64,000 nucleotides of DNA, taken from Desulfolinea sp964487745. Lineage in GTDB: Bacteria > Chloroflexota > Anaerolineae > Anaerolineales > Villigracilaceae. The stretch is taken from NCBI GenBank assembly GCA_964487745.1, contig CAZASG010000001.1, positions 62,001-126,000 on the forward strand, read 5' to 3'. Of the stretch, positions 24,606 to 34,400 are shown piece after piece (positions within the stretch are counted from its first letter, which is position 1; the number at the start of each line of letters is the position of its first letter). The notes below the pieces were generated by a model. The model saw only the letters and a list, made by a program, of their open reading frames with translations, had not been told where the DNA came from and did no database searches. A program made the position numbers and the translations under genes.

Positions 24606-26174
24606 CTACTCCTGATGCTGAACCCCACGCAGTTCGTAGATCGGCGTTGTCTCGGCTTTACCTTTTAGCGAAACATCACCGATGAATTCATAATCGAAAG
24701 CGTCTTTTGATCTTTCGAAAGCGCGTCCGGTAACAAGGATCTGATTTGGTTCGGCGCGGTTCATCAAACGAGCGGAAATATTGACCGTATCGCCAAGAAC
24801 ATTGAACTCGCGTCGTCCACGTGGCTCGCCCACTTCAGCAGCAAAGGCAGCGCCGTAATTGATCCCGATCTGGCAAATGATCTCGGGTGTTTTCCCGGCA
24901 ACGCGTGGCGCTTTCAAATTCATCACAATATCGCGAATTGCCAGCGCTGCTGAGGCTGCCCGTTCTGTATCGTTCGAATGAGCGATCGGGGCACCAAAAT
25001 AGATCACAATATCGGAGCCTGAAAGGTGATAAGTGATCTTCTTGAGCACACCGCCCCGCGCTTCCACTGCCGCATTGATCTGCGCAAAAGCGCGCGAGAA
25101 AGCATTGATGATCTTGCGTTCTTCACCCGGCATAGCCCGATCAACTGTTTCGGGCAAGCCGATAAAATTGACAAAGACAACCGTTGGCTCCGGGAAATCC
25201 GGCGGGATATGCCGATCAGCAGCACTTTCCACCAGCAAGTTCAATATCGGCGGCGGGAAGAAACTGGCAAGTGGCTCAAGCGAATCAAGTAAGGACTCGA
25301 TCTGTTCGATCAGGCTGGCAACACTACGCTCAAAGAGCACCAGATTTGCCTGCCGACGACGCATCGAAGTTGTCAGTTCATATTCACCAAGCTGGTCATC
25401 AGAAAGATTGTCGATCACCAACTTATAGTCACGTTTTCCGTCTTTTGATTGATGATCTTCACACTGAAACTCATCTTTGATGCGCTCGTAAACAGCAGTA
25501 GAAAGACAGACCCTGTCTTTCACTCCTGCGCTTTCAGCAAGTTTTGTATCCTGCACAGCTCTGCCAAGCAAAACATGCTCCATACGACGTGGCGTTCCAA
25601 TATCAGCGGAAAGGAAACGCCCGGTGTGAATACCGATACGCATACCCAAATGCAACATTCCCTGTGGTGTTTCGATCTCTGCAAATTCGCTCATGGCACG
25701 TTGCATACGCAACCCTGCACGCACCGCTTTTACCGCATCATCTTTACGAGCGTTATCCGGGAAAAGAACGAGCAGTGCATCACCGGTGAATTCCAGCAAG
25801 TCGCCACCCGACTTACTGATAAGTTCGATCATTTTGGCAAAATAGGCATTCAAGACACCCAACAAGGTCCCCGCGCCCGCACGTCCCTGCGAAGCATTGG
25901 CTTCCATCAAGCGCGTAAACCCTGCCAAATCCGTAAACATGAGCGTGCCACGTTGCCACTTTTGGCGTTCCTCCCCAGGGCGTGGCGGATCTTGCACTGT
26001 ACTGCGCGAAGTGTAATCATTCAAAATTCGCTGTAGGGTACGCAAATGCTCAAAAACCTTCTCTAAGGTCGTTGGAGAAGGATCCACCCAGGCTGTAGCA
26101 TAAAGGTCAGCCGGGAGAAAAGGTCGTAATCGAGGTTCAATAGTCTCTAACGGAGAAGATTTTATGGGAAGCAT
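24606..26174 (-). CDS. Class III adenylate/guanylate cyclase with two catalytic domains
   Basis: The start is at the ATG at 26174 (522 residues); the frame is open further up but crosses the promoter. Domain 1 (about residues 78-230) has both metal-binding Asp (MFTDLAGFT; EFTGDALLVLF) but Glu in place of the substrate Lys, and no VNxAxR motif. Domain 2 (about 325-515) has Asn instead of the first Asp (VFVNFIG) but keeps Lys (GGVLKKITYHLSGSD) and FNVLGDTVNISARL. The two domains could form one composite active site, as in mammalian C1/C2. It makes a cyclic nucleotide (type uncertain) and lies convergent to the cNMP/MinD operon. Confidence 0.82.
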   Translation of the reverse strand: MLPIKSSPLETIEPRLRPFLPADLYATAWVDPSPTTLEKVFEHLRTLQRILNDYTSRSTVQDPPRPGEERQKWQRGTLMFTDLAGFTRLMEANASQGRAGAGTLLGVLNAYFAKMIELISKSGGDLLEFTGDALLVLFPDNARKDDAVKAVRAGLRMQRAMSEFAEIETPQGMLHLGMRIGIHTGRFLSADIGTPRRMEHVLLGRAVQDTKLAESAGVKDRVCLSTAVYERIKDEFQCEDHQSKDGKRDYKLVIDNLSDDQLGEYELTTSMRRRQANLVLFERSVASLIEQIESLLDSLEPLASFFPPPILNLLVESAADRHIPPDFPEPTVVFVNFIGLPETVDRAMPGEERKIINAFSRAFAQINAAVEARGGVLKKITYHLSGSDIVIYFGAPIAHSNDTERAASAALAIRDIVMNLKAPRVAGKTPEIICQIGINYGAAFAAEVGEPRGRREFNVLGDTVNISARLMNRAEPNQILVTGRAFERSKDAFDYEFIGDVSLKGKAETTPIYELRGVQHQE

Positions 26175-26180
26175 AAAAAC

Positions 26181-26208
26181 ATTATAATCTAACCAAACCA
26201 ACTTACAA
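26181..26208 (-). promoter_or_regulatory. Promoter of the cyclase gene, apparently leaderless
   Basis: On the minus strand TTGTAA (26203-26208) and TATAAT (26181-26186) are 16 bases apart. TATAAT ends six bases before the ATG at 26174, and no Shine-Dalgarno sequence is present. The layout is the same as at 13377-13405. Confidence 0.5.
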
Positions 26209-26244
26209 GTCAATCAACCAACTCATACTCATAAAGGAGAGAGA

Positions 26245-27009
26245 ATGAATATCCAAAATAACCGTTCAAAGTTTACTATTATTTTCATCCTGTTTTTGAC
26301 CATGATCTTAGCTCTGACAGCCTGCCAACCGGAAGCTCCCGCTCCCGACTCAGCAGCACCGGAAGCGGCAAATACGCCCGCTGCAAACGCGGATGATGGA
26401 GCTGCTGAGATGCCGAGCAGCGTGGTCGTCGATATCGAATATGATCCCGCCACTGGCGGCACCGCTCCCTTTGATACCGCCTACTTCTTTGAAACTCTGG
26501 TAGATGGAGAAGGCGCCCCCCTTCTTGCAGAATCCGGCGAGATCTCAGACGATGAACTCGACTACATCTTCACCCTCCACACAGGCGTCCTCTTCCAGGA
26601 CGGCTCCCTGATGGATGCGGATGCTGTCATCGCCAACTTCAACCGTTGGTTTGACGCTGAGAACGAATTACGTGGAGAAGGCGAGTACGCTGCCTGGAAG
26701 GCATTATTCGGCGGCTTCAAAGGCGAAATGGATGCAGACGGACAGCCACGTTCAGCTTTTGATGGCGCTGAAAAAGTCAATAACTTCACCGTTCTCGTTC
26801 ATCTGAACCGTCCGGTTCCTGAGTTGATGAACGGCATGAGCAATCCAGCTTTCGCCATTCTTAGCCCCACTTCGTTGGCAGAAGGTCAATTTGTTGGCAC
26901 CGGCCCTTATATCGTCGGCGAAGCAAATGCAGATAACCTACTCTTGGAACCTTTCGCCAATTATTGGCTTGGTGCAAAAGACGAGAGCATGGTTGTTGAT
27001 CTGAAATAA
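26245..27009 (+). CDS. Short lipoprotein like one lobe of a peptide-type ABC binding protein
   Basis: The 254-residue protein starts after AAAGGAG. Its lipobox is LALTAC, followed by a Pro/Ala linker. Residues about 75-250 match the first lobe of family 5 solute-binding proteins: ETLVDGEGAPLLAESGEISDD, GVLFQDGSLMDADAVIANFNRW, NNFTVLVHLNRPVPELM, GTGPYIVGE. Normal members exceed 500 residues, so the second lobe is missing. The gene ends in an intact stop followed by its own terminator. No permease genes are near. It is either a truncated remnant or a small dedicated protein. Confidence 0.7.
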   Translation: MNIQNNRSKFTIIFILFLTMILALTACQPEAPAPDSAAPEAANTPAANADDGAAEMPSSVVVDIEYDPATGGTAPFDTAYFFETLVDGEGAPLLAESGEISDDELDYIFTLHTGVLFQDGSLMDADAVIANFNRWFDAENELRGEGEYAAWKALFGGFKGEMDADGQPRSAFDGAEKVNNFTVLVHLNRPVPELMNGMSNPAFAILSPTSLAEGQFVGTGPYIVGEANADNLLLEPFANYWLGAKDESMVVDLK

Positions 27010-27034
27010 AAGCTCTCCCAGAAAATCATAAAAA

Positions 27035-27062
27035 AAGTCCCCTCCTACTAGGAGGGGACTTT
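27035..27062. terminator. Bidirectional intrinsic terminator
   Basis: AAGTCCCCTCC and GGAGGGGACTT form a perfect stem around a short loop, flanked by A and T runs, between convergent genes. Confidence 0.85.
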
Positions 27063-27088
27063 TCTATTCAATGAAAATATATCTGAGA

Positions 27089-28222
27089 TCATCGCCACGA
27101 CCAGTTCAATTCACCATCATAGGCAGAAGTTGTCGTCAGACGCATTTCTTGATCGCCAACAACGCTTCTGATCACGATTTCCATATTCCCGCCAAGATCG
27201 ACCTGATAGCCGATCCAGTTTCCATCGGGAGACCAAATCGGATCGCCTTTGGGCGAGGCTGTTGTCTCCAGTTTGTAACCGCCACTATCATCTATATTAG
27301 AGATTTCAATAAACCAATCATCACCGCGCTTGACACGATATGCTAATTTTGTCCCATCGGGTGACCAAGCGGGGATACCCGTTTCCATATATGATGTAAA
27401 GCATTTCAAATCATTCAACCCGGGGGTGAGCACACAGATATCGCCCAGGCCAGGTGTTGTCCACATGCGGAGGGCAAGCAAGCGTCCATCGGGTGACCAG
27501 CTTGGGTCGGAAAAAGGCGCCTCGCCATGTGTGAGGCGGGTCAGTTCGCTCCCGTTGATATTGACCATATAGATCGTGGCATTCCCATCTCGCCCACTAA
27601 CAAAAGCGATCCGCTCCCCATCTGGAGACCAGGTAGGACTCGTGTCACCTGTAGGCTCAACCGTCAACCGGACAAGACCTGTTCCATCCGTATTGACAAG
27701 ATAAATTTCCCAATCCCCTGTACGGAAAGTTTCGAAGGCGATGCGTGTCCCATCCGGTGACCAGGCTGGTGAACCATCTTTGGCTGCATCCTGGGTAAGA
27801 CGCATGATATCCATACCATTGACGCTGGCAGTATAGATATCGGTATTGCCATCAACGGTGGATACAAAGGCAACTCGCGAGCCATCAGGTGACCACTGCG
27901 GATAGTGATCTTCTGAAAGAAGCTCTGTCAGGCGAACTTGTTTCGCACCATCCGCGCCCATCATATAAATATTGCTGGTTCCTTCTCGATCTGAGACAAA
28001 AGCGATCTGGCCGGTTGGTGCCGGTAACTCAACGACAGGATTAGATGACTGATTGCCTGCTTGTTCATCTATTTGCCCTGCTGCCGCTTCTTCAGCAGAT
28101 TGTTCGGGCCCAGAAGAGGCAGATTCTGTCATTGGAACTGCTGCACCAGACAAATCGAGTGGTGTACCACAAGCTGATAGGGCTAGCAACACGACAATGC
28201 TAACCAGAACGATTCTTCTCAT
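27089..28222 (-). CDS. TolB/PD40 beta-propeller lipoprotein
   Basis: The 377-residue protein has the lipobox LLALSAC (Cys18) and a linker rich in Ala, Glu and Gln. About seven propeller blades follow, each with a PxWSPDGxxIAF/Y core (YPQWSPDGSRVAFVS, SPAWSPDGTRIAFET, SPTWSPDGERIAFVS, PIWSPDGNWIGYQV). AGGAGA precedes the ATG. Without TolA/Pal genes or signs of an outer membrane, a surface or periplasm-like binding role is more likely than the Tol role. It is a smaller relative of the propeller half of the protein at 19079. Confidence 0.82.
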   Translation of the reverse strand: MRRIVLVSIVVLLALSACGTPLDLSGAAVPMTESASSGPEQSAEEAAAGQIDEQAGNQSSNPVVELPAPTGQIAFVSDREGTSNIYMMGADGAKQVRLTELLSEDHYPQWSPDGSRVAFVSTVDGNTDIYTASVNGMDIMRLTQDAAKDGSPAWSPDGTRIAFETFRTGDWEIYLVNTDGTGLVRLTVEPTGDTSPTWSPDGERIAFVSGRDGNATIYMVNINGSELTRLTHGEAPFSDPSWSPDGRLLALRMWTTPGLGDICVLTPGLNDLKCFTSYMETGIPAWSPDGTKLAYRVKRGDDWFIEISNIDDSGGYKLETTASPKGDPIWSPDGNWIGYQVDLGGNMEIVIRSVVGDQEMRLTTTSAYDGELNWSWR

Positions 28223-28383
28223 TTTAGTCTCCTATGCAGTACAGTATAAAACAGCGTACTACAAACTTTTTATTTGTTGAGAGAATGTAAAGTCCTCTCT
28301 ATATATAAGTTGCCATTAAAGGCACTTTTGGGTTCATGAATTAGTTTGCATTTTTGTTATTCTTTGCTGAGTTGTTTGGAAAA

Positions 28384-28424
28384 CAAAAACCAACGACTAT
28401 CAGAAAATAATAGTCGTTGGTTTT
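28384..28424. terminator. Long intrinsic terminator downstream of the DUF11-sortase gene
   Basis: AAAAACCAACGACTAT (28384-28399) pairs perfectly with ATAGTCGTTGGTTTTT (28409-28424). It lies just past the stop of the minus-strand giant gene. Confidence 0.85.
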
Positions 28425-28446
28425 TTATCTTGTGCGATCTTGCTTT

Positions 28447-31400
28447 CTATCTCACTTCTACAAGAACTGCTTTTGCCACAATGCGATATTTGTAGGTATC
28501 TTGAGCTTCATCGTAGTCTGCACAGGTGATCAAAGTCAGCACTGCTTCATCCTCATGCCCGAGACTTGAAATATTATCCGGCATGGCGTAGCGCACCGAT
28601 TGAACTTTGTATACATATTCTTCACCATATGCATGAACGATAAGCTCGTTGCCCCAGCGCAGGGTTTTTAGATCGACAAAGGGACCGGGCAAGCCATTTG
28701 GCAGATAAACATGACTCGTGAGTACACTGTTGCCTGTCCAAGTCGGGAAGGCGGTACCTTCCAACCATCCGGCTTGCTCCCACAACCAATCAACATCCCA
28801 GCCCTGACCGTTATCCGGCACACCCACGATCGGGACCCTAACATCGAGGGCGGGGATTTCCAATTCCAGTGATGCAGCCGGATTGCGGGCAGGCGGCGCT
28901 TTCGGTTCAACAAAGGTTACACGTCCCGGAGCAAAGCCGGTTGATGGGAGTGACTGCGGGTTGTTTGTACTCCATGTTTCTTGCGCAGTAGCAACAATCT
29001 GCTCACCGGCATCATCTGTATCATCGTCATTATTCAAATCAGCATCTATCGTCGCTGTGTTCATGACGGAGTTCACGCCATCGCCCACACGGACATTGAA
29101 GGTAATATACAACTCATCATTAGCATTCGCTTGATTTGTTGCTCCTAGATCCGGGCCTAATTCACCTTCCCAAACAATTCGCCCACGCGGATAAGTTACA
29201 GTAGGTCCTTCATAGTAACAATAAGTCGTTGTGGTTTCTGCATCTGGAATCGTTTCTACAGCGCTATCTGTGGTACAGCTTACACCATTTGCTGTTGAGC
29301 CAGCAGGCGTTGTACCTGGTAACGGATAACCGCTTGGAATAGCATTATCTACAAAGGTGGTTCCTACAGGTATTGGGTCGCTCACCGCAGCATCTGACGG
29401 GAAGTTATTGTCATTGATCCAAACCATAGTCCACTCAAGGATCGGCAAGCCATCATCGTCAAAGGTTTTGACCCCAAAGGGCGGATCGAAGATGTTTGAT
29501 GGGAAATCCACCGGAGTATCTTCGGTATTGTTAGTCGGATCATCATCATCGTCACAGGTCGGGCAAGCTGTTTCATTGCCATTATCAGGGTCTACACCGT
29601 CCACAGAATCATCTGTAACAGTGGTGTTATCTGGAGCCCTGCCACTGGCCTCAGCTGTGTTATCAAAAGGTCCAGAAACAGATGGAATTACACGTACAAC
29701 AAAAGTGATCTGACCTGAAGCACCAATCGCAAGGGTATCCGTTCCTGCCAGCAGATTAGTATCGCCCGTATCGACACCGTCATAGCTGTTATTGACTGCA
29801 AAATCTGAACTAGAGATGCTTTGAACTGCAAAGGTCGTTGGTGTCGGGAAAGTGGTAGTTAAGGAGTCGGTAACCTGGACATTGCTCAGAGTAATATTGC
29901 CATAGTTTTCGACATTGAACTCAAAGGTCACATCAAAGATTCCTGAGCCAACTCGTGTAACACTTACCAAGCGTTTAGCTAGACCTATTAGGGGATTTTG
30001 AGCCAGGGTCTTGCTCTCGGTGTCATCATCGCTCACATCGTTGTTGCCGGGATCCTTGCCCGTCGCTGTCGCTGTGTTGTCACGCGAACCAGTGTCGATG
30101 TCACTCTGCGTGACCGTGTAGGAATCCCCGGCCGTACAGGTGAAGTCCGCGTTCGCACCAGGAGCAAGGCTCGCGATCGTGCCGCAGGTCAGACCCGTCA
30201 GCAAGGTGTCGCTCAACGTGATATTCGTGATCGTCACATTGCCTGTGTTCTCAACATTGAAGCTGTAATCGATCGTGTCTCCGGCGCTAACACCGCTCGT
30301 GCCATCATCATCATTCAAGGTACCTGTCTTCGTCAGCGTCAACTCAGGGCTTTGAGCCAGGGTCTTGCTCTCGGTATCATCATCGCTCACATCGCTGTTG
30401 CCGGGATCCTTGCCCGTCGCTGTCGCTGTGTTGTCTCGAGAACCAGTGTTGATGTCGCTCTGCGTGACCGTGTAGGAATCCCCGGCCGTACAGGTGAAGT
30501 CTGCGTTCGCACCGGGCGCAAGGCTCGCGATACTATTGCAGGTCAGACCCGTCAGCAAGGTGTCGCTCAACGTGATATTCGTGATCGTCACATTGCCTGT
30601 GTTCTCAACATTGAAGCTGTAATCGATCGTGTCTCCGGCGCTAACACCGCTCGTGCCATCATCATCATTCAAGGTACCTGTCTTCGTCAGCGTCAACTCA
30701 GGGCTTTGAGCCAGGGTCTTGCTCTCGGTATCATCATCGCTCACATCGCTGTTGCCGGGATCCTTGCCCGTCGCTGTCGCTGTGTTGTCTCGAGAACCAG
30801 TGTTGATGTCGCTCTGCGTGACCGTGTAGGAATCCCCGGCCGTACAGGTGAAGTCTGCGTTCGCACCGGGCGCAAGGCTCGCGATACTATTGCAGGTCAG
30901 ACCCGTCAGCAAGGTGTCGCTCAACGTGATATTCGTGATCGTCACATTGCCTGTGTTCTCAACATTGAAGCTGTAATCGATCGTGTCTCCGGCGCTAACA
31001 CCGCTCGTGCCATCATCATCATTCAAGGTACCTGTCTTCGTCAGCGTCAACTCAGGGCTTTGAGCCAGGGTCTTGCTCTCGGTATCATCATCGCTCACAT
31101 CGCTGTTGCCGGGATCCTTGCCCGTCGCTGTCGCTGTGTTGTCTCGAGAACCAGTGTTGATGTCGCTCTGCGTGACCGTGTAGGAATCCCCGGCCGTACA
31201 GGTGAAGTCTGCGTTCGCACCGGGCGCAAGGCTCGCGATACTATTGCAGGTCAGACCCGTCAGCAAGGTGTCGCTCAACGTGATATTCGTGATCGTCACA
31301 TTGCCTGTGTTCTCAACATTGAAGCTGTAATCGATCGTGTCTCCGGCGCTAACACCGCTCGTGCCATCATCATCATTCAAGGTACCTGTCTTCGTCAATA

Positions 31401-34400
31401 ACAACGAAGGCGATTGAGTAATCGGTACGCTAACTGTAGAAGTACGCGGCGTTGTAATCTCTGCACTGGTCACACTGGCAGTATTATCGATATCGCCATC
31501 TCCTCCACCATTGTTATCCATAACAGTCTGGGGAACAGTATATGATCCGGTGAAATACCACTTTTCCCCTGTATCCAGTACATTGTCATCGTTGCCCGGG
31601 TTATCAGACTGGCGTGTCAATGAAATCAAAGTATCCGTTACATTGACACTTGTAATATCCAATGTTCCCGTGTTTTCAATAACAATTTGATAAGCGATGA
31701 CCTCACTAGCATTATCAATTGCACCGTTGCCCGCTGTATCTACTGCGGTCGTTGTTTTGGTAATGGTGTAATTGGGTGTTCCTGAAATCGTGACGTCTAC
31801 AGTATCAGTAGCTGCATAGTCATCCAACGCCCCACCAGGGCCATCTGTTCCGTCACGCTCTCCGCTTACAGAGCCAGACAGTGAAGTCCACACTGCATCC
31901 ACATCATTTGCTTGGGTGCTGGTTGGCGTTCCTGTAGCCTTCACATCATATTTTATTGTCATGACACAACCGTCAGGAAGTGAAGTGGCTCTCACATCCA
32001 GTTTAGTGCTGGTTGAACTTGAACTATCCACACCTGTGGCACAGCTCCCCCCTCCATCAGTGCTTGTCACAATAATATTGGTCAATCCTGTTAGGCCAGC
32101 AGGTAAAGTGTCTGTAACAACCAAATCATAGGCAGTTGCATTGCTGGCTGCTGTATGTGAAACCGTAAGGGTATAAGTAAAGGTTGAATTGTACAAAGGA
32201 GTTGTCGTGCTAGGGCTTTTACTTACCGCCAGCACAGGCTCAATAATCGACACTGCGGGGGCAGAGTCAGTAATGGTTAAGGAGCCGACCGCATTCGGGT
32301 TATCGTATGTTAGTGTGGAAGAATTTGTGAATGATGTTCCCGACTGATTCGCTACCACATTGTCCACAGTGACATCAAAGGCAATGGTCACCGTACGATT
32401 ATTCGCAGATGTAGAAGCTGTGGATGTCAGTGTATTGAAATCAAGAGTAATCAACTGCCCGGAGAGACTAAAAAAGTTCGTCGTATTGCTATCTGTAAAA
32501 CCGCCTGTCGTATTTGATGAAACGTCGGTTCCAAAGGTCACTGACAAACTATTGGAAACATAGGTCAGGTTTGTCGGAATAGTATCTGTAATAACGGCGT
32601 TTTCAATCGTACCCTCAGGCATGGTAATAACCACTTGATAAGGGATTGTTGCCCCAATGGCATATTGCGTGCCAGCAGGGTTAATGGTTTTTGCCAACAA
32701 TGGCGTAGCAAGGGTAGTTGTGACCGTATTACTGGAGGCAACATAATCATCCGTGCCACTGGCACCATCAGAACCATTGCGTTCACCATCGGAATCGCCA
32801 GAGCCACCAGGGGTAGATGAACCTGTTGGATTGCTACCTCCTGCAGTTCCTGTTCCTGGCAAGCTGGTGTAAACGAGGCTCGCTGCATTCGTAAAAGAAT
32901 ACCCGGCTTCAGCCGTATCGCTAACACTAGCTGTGATCGTGATCGTAGCAGTCCCACTGGGATTAAGACAAGTAACCGTCGCTGAGGCTGTTGGACTCGA
33001 AAAGCTTCCGCTTACAGTAGATGCTGTAGAACCACAAGCACCTCCAGTGGTTGATCCGGTAACATTGACAGTGCCCCCTGTTAGCGTACTATTTAATGTA
33101 TCTGAAACGGAAACATCATAAGCAGGGGCATCACCTGTATTGGTGAACTGAAGCTGATAAACAATTTGATCACCAGCATCGGTCGGGGTAGTCGTCACGG
33201 ATTTAGTAATACTGCTGATAATAGGTTCAACAATTGTGACGGTCACTGTATTTGAAGTATCAACAGATGACCCCTCCATGTTGACAGAGAAAGAATTCCC
33301 ACGCGTATTCGTGCGCTGATTCGCCGCATAATTACGTACTAGTGAATTGAATTCAAGCACGATATATTCTTCATTGTCATCATTATCATTATTGGTGAGA
33401 TTTCCCAAACTAAAGAGCGGATCATCACCTTCCGGGAAGGGGCTGGTCGTCGCCCCACCATCGTTATTGGTGATAGCCGCAGAGGGGAGAACATAACTTG
33501 GGGTGACCCCAGACAATGTACTTTGATCACCAATCTGACACCAACTGCTGCTGGATGCGGAAGGGAAAGCAACCGTATCTGAAGACTCGATATTGCACGT
33601 GCTTCCGTCATTTGAAACGAAAGCAACCTTTGTCGTTCCATCGTTAAGATAAGACATATTGCTTACAATATTGTCTAATATCTGGACTGTATCTGTTGTT
33701 CCTTCCGAAAGATCAACAACCACACGATATCGAACGATCTCGCCAATAGAAACATTGCTGCCAGACGTACCGTCTTCAGATGTTGTTACAACCGACTTGA
33801 CAGAATCGACCAAGCTAACACGCTTGGTTACAGTATTCGAGTTAATTCCTCCCGCGCTGGCAGTTGCAGTGTTCTTCACATACTCAGCCGTTACGTCACC
33901 CGCAGTGACGGTATAAGCATCCACACCGGTCGCTGTACAGGTAATACTTTCCCCTACATCCAGCCAATCATCGCCATCACCTACTGTGTCGACATTCGGA
34001 CAAGTAACAGTGACTTTGTCATCGCTAACGGTAACCGGGCCAAGTAAATTCGCATCTCCACTATTCGTTACCAAGTAAGAATAAGAGATCGTGTCATTTG
34101 CGGCTGTAAAATAATTTGGGGAAGCAGTTTTTTCCAATGAAAGTTCACTTGTACCATAGGTCGCTGATTTGTCACTGGAATCATATTCAACACTATTGTA
34201 AGTTCCATGACCGGTTGCTGTATTGGTAAAAGAGCCTGTGCTGGCTGCAATCGGACCATAAACACAATAAGCATAATCACCAGGTACGAGAGGTTCACTA
34301 AAAGCCAGATCATCTGACCCATAAAGGGTACAACTAACCTCATTCGGGGCTGTTGGTACCAAGTCCGGGTCTGTGATCCTGAGTGATGTCAAATTGACAT

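Noticed and set aside
29994..31400. Possible CRISPR array because of regular repeats
   Set aside because: The repeats are 354 bp, contiguous and coding, with no short spacers. No other part of the window shows CRISPR-like direct repeats or cas genes.
29998..31401. A 467-codon open frame on the plus strand antisense to the DUF11 repeats
   Set aside because: It repeats with the 118-codon period of the real gene on the other strand, so one stop-free unit copied four times explains it. It has no ribosome binding site or known domain.
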